Assembly: GCA_028551475.1 (NCBI GenBank)
Contig: CM052360.1
Span: 11,706,501 to 11,770,500 of the forward strand
DNA from: Casuarina equisetifolia
Taxonomy: Eukaryota; Streptophyta; Magnoliopsida; Fagales; Casuarinaceae
DNA: 64,000 bases
Direction: 5' to 3'
Every line of letters starts with the position of its first letter. Positions within the stretch are counted from its first letter, which is position 1. A program made the translations under genes and the position numbers. The notes under the pieces are model-generated. The model was given only the letters and a program-made list of their open reading frames with translations, did no database searches and was not told where the DNA came from. Of the stretch, positions 10,645 through 21,596 are shown one piece after another.

Positions 10645-10895
10645 GTTCTTATCAATACCTTTGAAGGACTTGAAGCAGAGTCACTGAAGGCGCTTAACGG
10701 CGGAAAAGTAAGGGACGGCTTGCCATCTTTTTTTGCGGTTGGACCTTCTGCGCCAAGTGAGTTTGAGAGAGTGAAGTGCGGCGATCAGTTGTACTATCTC
10801 GATGAGCGGCCGGCGGGGTCGGTTCTCTACGTTAGCTTTGGTAGTCGAACGGCCATGTCCAGGTACCAAATAAAAGAGTTAGGGAACGTGGGTGA
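10645..10895 (+). pseudogene. UDP-glycosyltransferase (UGT708-like) pseudogene fragment
   Basis: The frame from 10645 reads VLINTFEGLEAESLKALNGG, then GLPSFFAVGPSAPSEFER, LDERPAGSVLYVSFGSRTAM and SRYQIKELG. This is the middle of a family 1 plant glycosyltransferase, the linker and start of the UDP-sugar-binding half; the wording is closest to UGT708-type flavonoid C-glycosyltransferases as I remember them. A full gene would have about 450-480 codons; here about 80 are in frame. The acceptor-binding N-terminal half is not recognisable, and the PSPG box (WCPQ...HCGWNS) that should follow is absent. After about 10.89 kb the sequence departs from the family. It is a relic with no sign of function. 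Confidence 0.85.
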
Positions 10896-10899
10896 ACCA

Positions 10900-12100
10900 A
10901 GGAGATACATTTGTTAAAAGAGATATATCTGATTGTTTCCATTCTTTCTCGACGGGGTTTTACGTATCGTCGTACAAGTGCGGCTGACAGGGAGTTTAGG
11001 CCGAAAAACGGAAAGGAAAGCAAGCAAAATGGCTGCCATGTTGCGGACGCTGTGAGGTTCAAAGACACTCTTTGTGTGAAAAAAATTATAAGATGCGTGA
11101 AACCTTAATTAGTTATATCACATGATCTTGTTCTTCTAAAACCGGCTTGAAAAGGGGAACCACGTATTGATTCGACGGTTGGAATAATTCCCAAAAGAAA
11201 CTGTTGACGGTCTTGCACGATAGATGGAGAAAGGAGGATTTCTTTTTTTTCTTTTTCTTTTTCTTTGTGCCAAAACTACGCATAAAGACAAAGAAGCACG
11301 TATGAGTATGAGATGAGCATGTTTTTCCTGGCACTTTCCGGTCAAATGGGGGTGTGTGCCTGTGCAAGTTCATCGACCCACTAAAGATAGTTGTTGTTGT
11401 CGCCCACCAAAAAAATACAAATAAAAATAAATGAAAAACCAGAAAAAATAATTTCCGAGCCGAAACTCATCGTCTCGGCTACTTTTCTCTCCCTACCTCG
11501 ATCACGAATTTTAGGGTTTCCTGGAATTTTTCTGTGTCTGATTCTTCTATTACGCAAAAAGATTCAGGTGAGGGTTTCAGGTTCAGTTTCACTTATGCAT
11601 TTGGTTGGTACTTTAACCGTGGAATTCGAATCCAAGTGACAATTCGATGTGGTGTTCAGTGTAATTGAGTGGAGATTTTTGCAAGGATTTGTTTGTTTCG
11701 TCCTTGTGTTGCTCTATGATGAGATTTTGAGATTCAAAGTTTTTGTTTTCTTTTTCGTTCCATTTCCTTAGCTGCCGTGGGGAATTGATTAAGAATTTCG
11801 GTGATCCTTCTTTCTTTGCTAGTCCGGAGTTTTCTGTTTATCCGGATTTGATTTTGTCTTTGTTTTTACGCTTCGTGTTAGAGAAGGAAGTTCTGGTAGC
11901 ATTGTGCTTCTTGTGTTCGCATCTTTGAAATTATTTTGCTTACACAAAGTTTTGCTGTGTCAATTCAGGGGAATTTTTCTTTGGTTTTGGGCTTGCGCTC
12001 AAGAATCTCTTTATGTGGAAGTTGAAATCGTGACGTTGGAAGAGGTTGTATAGTTGTGTTTGTAACACTGAGTTTGAGAAACCCAGAATTAAGCGCAATC
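10900..12100. other. Intergenic DNA and upstream/5' UTR region of the macro-domain gene
   Basis: No gene is recognised in 10.9-11.4 kb. From about 11.45 to 12.12 kb there is T-rich sequence typical of plant promoters and 5' UTRs. A pyrimidine-rich start area near 11.48-11.55 kb and a possible donor (GATTCAG then GTGAGG near 11565) make a 5' UTR intron plausible, but this is not proven. Confidence 0.4.
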
Positions 12101-12124
12101 TGACTGTGATTGGGAGTCGTAAAA

Positions 12125-15100
12125 ATGTACCGGACAGTCGCTACGGCCACAACCCGAGGTGGAGTACCAACAGATAGTGGGGAGTCTATTGTTAGCTTGG
12201 ATCAAGTTCCCCGTTGGAGTGATGCAGAGCAGAGGTCTTCTTTCGAATTTGAAATTGAAGATCCTTCATTTTCCAATTCATACTTTCCTGATCCTTTGAC
12301 CTCTCCCGGCGGGGAGAGTGGTAGCAATGCGATGGTATCAAGGTTTCCCGTTGATCATGAAATTAACTCAAAGATTTATCTTTGGAGGGGGAACCCATGG
12401 AATCTCGAGGTAGATGCTGTTGTGAACTCAACAAATGAGGTGAGCACTGAATTCCATAGTCTGGTCTTGGATAAATTACATTTCGTACCTGATATGATTT
12501 TCGAAAATTGGATGACCAGCAGAATTTGGATGAAGCACACAGCAGCCCTGGTCTACATGCTGCGGCTGGACCTGGTCTTGCAGAAGAATGTGCCACACTG
12601 GTATGCCAATTCTTTATTAAGCCCTTATTTCTGTGGAGCTTTGCATATACGATTTTCACTGGGCATGCTCTTGAAGAAGTACTTTTGCATGATCTGAGAT
12701 AGTTTCATACCGCAATCTGCACAACAGGATTTACAGCAGTAGCTTAAAACACATTCAATGGTCATGATAGGCCATAAAAATGTTGAAACGGTAGAGTGCT
12801 ATGCATCATTGACCAAGTTATTTCTTTGTTGGTTAAAGCTTTTCTGATTGCTCAGGCATTTTGGAAAACTAGTGATGCTGACCGAACTGACATATATTTT
12901 GTCTCTTGACAGGGTGGGTGTCGAACAGGGATGGCAAAAGTTACTAATGCTTATGATCTTCCTGCTAGGTATTAGTGTTTTCTTGTATCTATAATTCAAT
13001 TAGAAATTCATATGATATTGGAGATTCAGTTCTATACCATCTTGTTCTTTACCCTTGGGTTCACAGTCCAATAGGTGGTGTAAACTGATTGCATGCCGTG
13101 ATTCCTAAATTCAAATTATAATAGTTGCAGCAAACCCCTGAAAATAGAAAAAGAGGGAAAAGCAACAGAATTAAGCATGCCTTTATTGTTTTTGTTTATC
13201 TTTTACTTCAAAGCAGCTGAAGCACAGGATTCAGTTTTTATCACCGGTGATAATCTATTATTTACCAGATTTGGTTGATGTTCTATAAATCTTTGATTAA
13301 GATTTCTATAGATGTCGTAGAGTTGGATATTTTATCCATCAATTTTTTCATTCGTGCTTCTGAGGTGACTGTCACATGTTTCTTAGAGATTTATTGTGAT
13401 GTCATGCTGCATGTTTTGCTCTGCCCTTTCTAATCTCATACATGTAATTTTGATTAGTATTATGCATCACATTTTGATGCACTTTCTCTCCCCATATCTG
13501 AGTACCCATACTTCTTTGTATATCTTGTCAGGAGGATTATCCATACTGTTGGTCCCAAATATGCAGTGAAATACCATACTGCTGCAGAGAATGCTCTTAG
13601 TCATTGCTATCGTTCTTGCCTTGAACTTCTCATTGATAATGGACTTAAAAGGTTGCTTATTAGCTTAAGCTGTGATCATTTTCTTTGACTTAAATTGACT
13701 TAAAAGTTTGCTTATTTATTGTGATTTTCCATTGGTTTTGTAGACTTGAAAAAACTTACTTTACGTTACATATATGAGTGCAGCATTGCTACAGGATGTA
13801 TATACACAGAGGCTAAAAACTATCCTCGTGAACCAGCTGCTCATGTGGCTATAAGTAATACATTTTCCTTCCTGTTACAGTTCTTCAATTTGTTGCTTGT
13901 GATGTTTTTCACATATTCCCTAAGCGCCTAGTGTATGTCTGGATACCCATGAAAATTCAGCTGTTCTATGTTTCTGACATTTAGGGTTTATTTACAAATT
14001 TGTCATCACTAAATGGTAGGCGTTAATGCTAACCACTCTCGGGATGATGATGATGAGGAGGAGGAGGAGGAGGAGGAGGGAGGGGGAAGGGGGGGGGGGT
14101 GTTGTTTGGGGGGAGAGCATGCAGAATGTAAAATCCTTGTCGGCATCAAACTTATGATTCCTAAAACTGAGCTCCTACTTTTTATTTCCTATTGTGATGG
14201 CTCCAGTTTCCTTCCGTGTCCCCAATCTAATCTGTTGTTCCCCCAATCCCAATGTTTTGGTCCATTGTTAGGGGCAGTGAAATTCTGTGGGATGACATGG
14301 TGTGTAGTTAACGTATGGCATGCATGTGATATGGATTGTGCTACAGTTGCCAGTTGCTCCTTGTTTGCTATAATTGTGAGGCGGAATTGTTTTCCTTTAT
14401 GTTTTATGTAAATGCAACTCTAATTCACCTTTGGTTTACTTACCAGGAACCGTGAGGCGGTTCCTTGAGAAGCAGAAAGATAAAATAACAGCTGTGGTTT
14501 TTTGTACTACTTCATCAATCGATACTGAAATATATAAGAGGTATGCCTACGATGCTATTTATATATGTTACTTTTTAGATGCAAAGCTTGTTGCTTTGTT
14601 TATGCATCCTCATTCTGTTGTGCAAATTTCTATTAGCTCTGTTGTGACTACTTGATGTAGGATTTGTAGGCCTTAGGCATAATCCCTTTTAATATTCTTC
14701 CACTGTAGGTTGCTACCGTTGTACTTTCCTAGAGATAAACATGAGGAGGAGGTGGCCATCTCAAAGCTTCCGGCAGATGTTGGGGATGAGAATGGTGAGA
14801 CCATTATAGATGAACGTAAAATCAGAATAAAGCCTTTGCCCAAGAAGACAGTTCCTAAACCTCCCCAGGCTCCAGTTGATCTTCCTGTTAGTGATGTTGG
14901 CTTGGCACGAAGGTGAGTGAACTTAGTAGTTCTCACAAAGTTGATTGCTTTGGAAAAAAATGTATTCTCTCTTTTATTGTATTTTTTTTTATTTAAACCT
15001 TCATATTGAAGTGTTTGAATGGGTAGGGTCACTCTGTTCATACATTTGTATTGTTACATTCAACTTATCTATCACTGGTTTGCTGCACTTTACCGTTAAA

Positions 15101-18100
15101 CTATGGTTGAATTCTGAATAACAGCCTTAAATCAACCACTAATAGTTGATCTCGTCACTGCAGAAAAGCATTTACTTCTTTGTTATGTGTGAACTTGTGA
15201 TCTGTTTTATTCCATGGAAATAGCAATGTATTTTTATTTCTTGCTTGTATCATGATCAATGAAAATATAAACCATATCTGAACTAATACACCAAATCACT
15301 AAAGCTTTAAATAGAGTTCCCTGAAGTGATTTTTTAAACTCAGCCTCATTTAGTACACACGCAAAACCTTTATAATTAACCCATACAATGTGGACAAATA
15401 CATTCATTGGGAGGTTGAACTTTTTGAAATATCACAATTTTCTCCACTTCTTAATAATCTCATCAATGAAAAATATAGTACCCGTGTGCCACATGTGCTA
15501 CCAGGTTCATTGAATACCATTTGCCATGATTCGTTGTGATTTAAAGAAGCTGTCATATAGTTGCTACTATTCCGAGAAGACTAGTAATGACAAAAGAAAA
15601 GCACTGGGTACTCAAATCTCTGACATTTTCGTAGTGAAGACATAATGCCATAATGTCATGGTCCTAGATTGTTCGGGTACCATTTGTCATGTCTCTAGTT
15701 ACATCTACACTTACTTCTAAAAGATTGATTAAGTTAGAACTAGAAGTCCCTAAACTCATTTTTGAATCCTAGTTTACTAAGTAAGAAATTTATACTCAGA
15801 TAATGGTGAACTAATGCTTGATTTAGCACCACTATGCCACCTTTAAAATTCATTCATTTAATGTAGGACTGAACTTTTTAGGGTGTCACAGCTATGCTCC
15901 ACAGTTACTTCACTTTGAATTTGTCATGGGAAATCAGTCTCAGCACTGTCTATTATTACAACAGAACACACCATCTGTATTTAGTGTCCCACCTTCTCAT
16001 CATGTGATTACTTGTTTTCTTTTAATTTATTCTTAATTACAGCCATTGATTCTAGATGTGCTCTTTTTCGGATTCGTTTTTCCTTTTTGGCTCCTTTGTG
16101 ATGGAACAAATTGAAACTATTTCTGGATGTTTGGTTCCAACGTTGGAGTACCTGACTGGTTGATTGTTATTCATTTAGGAATTCATCACATTTGGATTCA
16201 TTTCTAGATCCTGCGTTCATGTCTTTAATCAAAGATCCAGATCAGAGACGCAAAGAACAATGGGAAAAAACTGCTCAAGCACAGAGGGGTTGGAATTGTG
16301 CTAAAATGCTTGGATTTGGTGATCTTGGTGGACCTCCATTATCTGCAGCTGAAGAATACTCACTTCATTCTAGATACCTTGCAAAAGCAAATTCTCTTAA
16401 TCTTTCAGAAATTGCAGAGATGAAAATTGTGTAGGCAGCCATATTTCTTGGTTTTCTGGTTTAGATGCATACTGTAGCTATGTTTATATAAATCAATGGT
16501 TCTGTTTTCTATTTTTCCATCATATGAAATTCTTATGTTTAAGTTGAGTAGGTTGGTATAACTGATGGCAGTTCTAAAAGGTGAGGCATTCTGGCCTATC
16601 AATATAAATGACTAGGGTTCTGTCCCTATTTAATAAAAAAGATAAATAAATAATTGTCTATGAGTTTGTGTATTGTTAGACCCTTGACAGCTGCATATAT
16701 AGTGAATTTGTTGAGCCTAGATTCTTCCTTCCCCTGTAGTGTATTTTCACTTTCACCGCTTATTTTTGGTGACCTTTTAGGAAACCCATGCTTATAACTT
16801 CAGAAGGAAGGTGCACTTGTTGTGGCCTTGCAGAAAAGTTTAGATCCAATTGTGTGATGAGCCCAGTTATGGGACACAAATGATAAAATGTTCTTTTTTC
16901 ATGCCGGAACTATTTGCCTAGGGCTTTCTAGAATTTCTTGGACCAATGATGAGACGCATAAAGATAAAGTTTTTGATTTTGTGCAACAACTTTCTGCCTT
17001 GGGCTTTTCTAAATTTCCTGCACTGGTAGCCTTGGGGAACTACACCTTGCTTAGATGCGTTTAATTTTTAGTTCTTGTGTTTGCATTGATGGTTTTTAGT
17101 GGCTTTTGACATTAAACCTTTGTTTCTATTTCAGTTACCGTGGGGGGGTGGACAGTGAGGGTCGTCCTGTAATGGTTATTGTTGGGGCACATTTCCTGCT
17201 GCGATGTCTAGATTTGGAGCGGTTTGTGCTCTATGTGGTAAAGGTAATTAGGTTATGACTTTCACTTTTACATTAATTTAGTGTCTGCTGAAATATTCTT
17301 GTATACTTTGCTTCTGACACTCTTTTTATCTAGTCAGGTTATTATCTTCTTGACTTTTTTTATTATAAGAATTGGCTTTTCTGACTAGGATTACCATCTT
17401 GGTTATTAAATCTCAGGAGTTTGAGCCCTTGATACAGAAGCCTTATACGATTGTCTACTTCCACTCTGCTGCATCCTTACACCCGTAAGTATCCAGTGCA
17501 AATTGCATGACTTCTATTTTTGCTGTCCAAGTTCCATTGGTGGTTATTGAGCCTTTCGGCTTCAGGACGAGTGGTACCTTCTGCCATCCCATAACCTTCA
17601 TTGGTTAAGATGGGACTTGACACTTGTCTCTTGGATAATGCTGAGACATACTTAACTATTTTAGCGGGCATCATCATGACCTGAGGTGTTGTTGCCTCTC
17701 TTGAATTTATGCATGGCCTGTTTACTGGTAATAATTAAATATTGATTGAGAAATTTAATATTTTTATCCAAGACTTTTTAGGTAACATCAAGGGTAACCT
17801 ATCCAATATGGAATATGTTTGGAAGTTGTCATCTTGGTTTATGTGATTCATGCCACACGAGGCCAGTATAGCGGTGAAAGAAAGCTTATCGTAAATACTG
17901 TGGCATATTTATTATTTATACAATGAAGGAAAAAGGTGGGACAGTCAAAAGGTTTTGGCATTTAGATGGTTACTTGGAATATCTAAATGCATCCAGAAGT
18001 TAAGTCAGCTGGCAGCAGCTCCCAAATTCTCTGCGGGGCCTTGCCAGAGCCCATCTTCTACAATTTGTGGTGAGGATCATCTGTTAATGTGTTCGGTATT

Positions 18101-19175
18101 TTTTGACACCCTTTAAACAATAACCTTTTTTTTTTTTTTTTTCTGGGATAGGAATCGATGGACATTAGATCCTTTTCACTTACAAAAGAAGACTAACTGG
18201 GACTCCTCCATTTTTGAAGAATGGATGAGAGTGTTGCAAAATTCCATCAGAACTGTAGAACTAGTCTTTCAAAAGAAACACGATCCGAGATTCTGTGGTT
18301 CTTGTCGTAGTGGAACTGATATGGGATGTTTGTATGGGTCTATGCTTTATATATGAAATTCCTTCTGAAAGCAATACGGTTTTGCTAACTCCATACATAT
18401 CCATTTGCCTTTCAATAAACAGTCAACCAGATTTGGGATGGATGAGAAGAATACAGCAGATACTTGGCCGGAAACACCAGCGCAATCTGCATGTAACATT
18501 TCTGAATTACTTGTTCTAATTAGGAATGCCATATTAGCAATCTTGGTTCTGATCTCCTGATCTCCTATATATAGGCGATATATGTTCTTCACCCAACGTT
18601 TGGGCTCAAGGCCGCAATTTTTGCTCTGCAAGTGCTTGTAGACCATGTGGTATGTCTGAACTTATTTCCAGTTCAAATATTAGGAGCTGAACAAATTATG
18701 GTGCTGTAAGTGATTTTTTTTTTTTTTTTAAGCTTTATCATGTTCTTTCTAATGCGAGAACTTCCTTAAGGTGTGGAAGAAAGTGGTATATGTCGATCGG
18801 CTTCTTCAACTGTTCAGATATGTGCCGCGTGAGCAGTTGACCATTCCCGACTTTGTATTCCAGTTGAGTGTTCCTTTCTTTTCCTCCATTTGATTTCATT
18901 TTCTACTCTATTTACTCAAATCTCACAGTTTTGGCTAGTGGGCACTTGAAGGCAATTTGGCTGTTGGGTGACAGCAGACGTCATATGATTTATAAGGATC
19001 CTATGTTCACTACACATGATGTGTTGCTAGTTGCTAGTTGCTAGTTGCAGGCAGTTCTGGTCTATACTTGGTTCTGATTTTGTTAATGACATTTAGCAGG
19101 CATGATTTAGAAGTAAATGGAGGGAAGGGGCTCATTGTGGACCCAAGAACCAAATATGTCTATCATCGACCATGA
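12125..19175 (+). CDS. Macro domain plus SEC14/CRAL-TRIO protein, GDAP2-like, 14 exons
   Basis: Exons: 12125-12439, 12523-12600, 12913-12968, 13532-13651, 13784-13854, 14447-14540, 14709-14912, 16179-16430, 17135-17243, 17417-17484, 18423-18492, 18575-18649, 18771-18862 and 19100-19175. All phases join, giving 559 aa, close to Arabidopsis At1g69340 as I recall it. The macro domain (about 85-245) shows VDAVVNSTNE, AGPGLAEECATL, GGCRTGMAKVTNAYDLPAR, RIIHTVGP and NYPREPAAHVAIRTVRRFLE, covering the ADP-ribose-binding loops. A charged, proline-rich linker (about 246-395) follows. The CRAL-TRIO domain (about 397-545) includes GRPVMVIVGAHF, KPYTIVYFHSA and AIYVLHPTFGLKAAIF. Macro domains bind or hydrolyse ADP-ribose adducts, and CRAL-TRIO domains bind lipids; the joint role in the GDAP2 family is unknown. 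The ATG at 12125 is the first in frame. No breaks are seen. Confidence 0.95.
14044..14112. repeat. GAT/GAG trinucleotide and poly-G tract in an intron
   Basis: Inside intron 5 of the macro-domain gene, GATGAT runs into about eight GAG units and then a G-rich stretch ending in nine or more G. It is a simple-sequence repeat and likely length-polymorphic. Confidence 0.85.
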
Positions 19176-19179
19176 GGGG

Positions 19180-21590
19180 TCACTAAGTGCGGTTCCACCC
19201 GGCGGTAAAGGCTGTTCCATGGGTTGTTATTTCTTCGTTTGTTTTTCCCTTATTACCAGTGCTATGAGGAGATGTTCAAATTTGTTTACCAAATGTGTTA
19301 AAAGGAAAAAAAAAAAAAAAAAACCGTATCATTTTTTTATTTTATTTTTTGAAGCGATGATCTGTTTGTGTCTGAAGCTGTGAATAATGTTCTCTATTTC
19401 TTGTATTTTTATCTTTTTTAGTTTCCAATAAAAATAATAAATGGGTATGAATGTCAAAGCTGGATGGTTGGCTTTGTATGCACTGAAGTACTTCTACTCC
19501 CGGTTTTTTCCGTTGTGCAATTAAATTTCAGCTTTTACGCTATGTGATTAGTACAGAATTCGTTTTACCGAGACCAACGAAAAAAGATAAAGGAAATTTC
19601 CGTACGAATATTTCTGGTCGTAGGTTTAAGATGCAAGGTTCATTATTTCATTTAAAACTGATTATTGAAGCATAGAGGCACTTTTATGTATAAGAAATAT
19701 TTTATATCAAGATATCAATAATGCGATTTTTCTATATCATTTTTAAAATAATTTTAGTTTTACGGTTCTACGTCAAAGTTTAATATGCTTAACTCATTTT
19801 GCTTTTATGAAAAAAAATTCGCCATACTGCAAACATGTGCTACTGTCACAAGAACCGTACAGCGTCCATAAGATCAATGCCAATCGCACGCCTAAAATAT
19901 CAATTATAGTAGAGCTTATAGAATTTAAAGAGTTTGAAAGTCTTATATCAATATCAATTTTATAAGTTTTATTAAATTACTTTTTAAAATAGCAAGCACT
20001 GATGTTACAAGTGATGAATTTGAATGAAAAAGAATATCACAATTTATATTTTATTTCACATCAAGAAAGTAATTTTTTTAATTTTTTGTTAATATTACAA
20101 CTCACGCATGCATAATCAAAAAATGATGTTGGATTAGCATCCTTACCAAACCTCAAGTGCTAACTACTAAATCAGGTCAAAAATTAATTCTAATATTACT
20201 TCTTATGGATTGAACTTCGTCAACCTCATGTGGGCCTAGGGTGCTGACCACTGAATCAGGTGATAAATTAATTCTGATACCACTTGTAAAGGATTAAACT
20301 TGGTCGTCTTGATCAGGAAATGCGATCGTTCTTCTGTTTTTTCAATAATTCATAAAATAAAAGAGAAACCAAATATCAATGTTTAACGTAGTAGTCCTAC
20401 AGGAATGCTGTAGTCCGCGATGCACAAGAGGCAACCCTCGTGGGACTCCTGGGCCGTGTGCTTGAAAACATATCCTCTTTAATTTTGCCTTATTTTTCGT
20501 TTTATGAGGACGGAAATTTGGGGGTGGAATTTCATGCTCGTCCAGTAGCTTCCCAGTGAGTTCCTCGAGCTTGCATATGCCTATATCTCTCTTCTCGTTT
20601 TCTTTTTCTGCTTTGAGAATATGAAGATTCCACGTAGATATCTGTATCTGGATTTGCAATGTTTGTGTTTGGATAACGAGAAAACAATGTCCTGTAAAGG
20701 GAATACCGTTAAACGTTGAACCGAAATTTCGCACTGTTTAGGCTAACTAACCTGATTGCGGTACGCTTCTTAAATATTTGAGGAGCGGAATGTAAATGAG
20801 CTAGTGTCGAGCCCTTATGACCCAAGCATAGTTATGAAAGCTATAGTATCATCTGTGATAGCTTGTGTTAGAGAATATTTCAGTCCTTTCGTTCTAGTAG
20901 TGTGTGTGCGCAATCTGATTATTTGGTCTGGTGAAAATTGTGATCGGATAGAATTACTGATGACAATTTAGATAATTACTTCTTTTATCATCGCAGGGTT
21001 GCTCTGGTAATTTTTGAACTGCACTTAGTGAGATCTATGTCATAGTCTACAAAATTGTTGACTATCTGAACCCCGATGGGGGATGCACTATGCACACGAT
21101 CTTGTTAATAAGATTATTGCAATTGGATGCATACCCTATCGGATTGGTCGATTGTAATTGAACAAACTGTTCTGTTAAGAAATGAAATGATGGAGACAAT
21201 CTTAGCCTAGTATCGTGTACATGTAACTTAAAACAACATCTCAAAGTGATTCTTGTTGGAAGTTTCATCACTCAAGATGAGTAGGTCAGAAATGTATAAA
21301 CTAGCACTTCGTAGTTGCCTCTCACTAACTAACTTGTTTGTGAAGTTTCTTTTTCAGACTCCTAAATTACTTAATTTTTAATGCTGGTGTTCTTGGGTGG
21401 TTTGATCTCACGCTGTCCCATCGGAATTATTTTTCAAAAGTCAAGTGCTCAGTTTTGGTTGGATGTTCCAATAATAGCCAACCTACATAGATTTGTCTTC
21501 ACATAGCCCATTGCTTTCCAATTGTAGATGCAGCTGTTATTATCCGCTAGGGTGGAAAAAGAAGAATAGTTTTCCGGAAAAAGGGTTCAT
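19180..21590. other. Intergenic DNA between the macro-domain and CLPF genes
   Basis: 3' UTR of the macro-domain gene at first, including a poly-A/T-rich stretch near 19.31 kb. No gene is recognised after it. A minus-strand open frame at 20342-20734 has no family resemblance. The last few hundred bases should hold the CLPF promoter and 5' UTR. Confidence 0.45.
20149..20300. repeat. Diverged direct repeat, two units of about 70-80 bp
   Basis: Unit 1 (from about 20149) and unit 2 (from about 20222) share the order AACCTCA, GTGCT, ACTACTAAATCAGG versus ACCACTGAATCAGG, AAATTAATTCT and GGATT(G/A)AACTT. They are clearly related but several substitutions and small gaps apart. No coding meaning is seen; this may be the remnant of a small non-autonomous element. 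Confidence 0.6.
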
Positions 21591-21596
21591 CATTGT

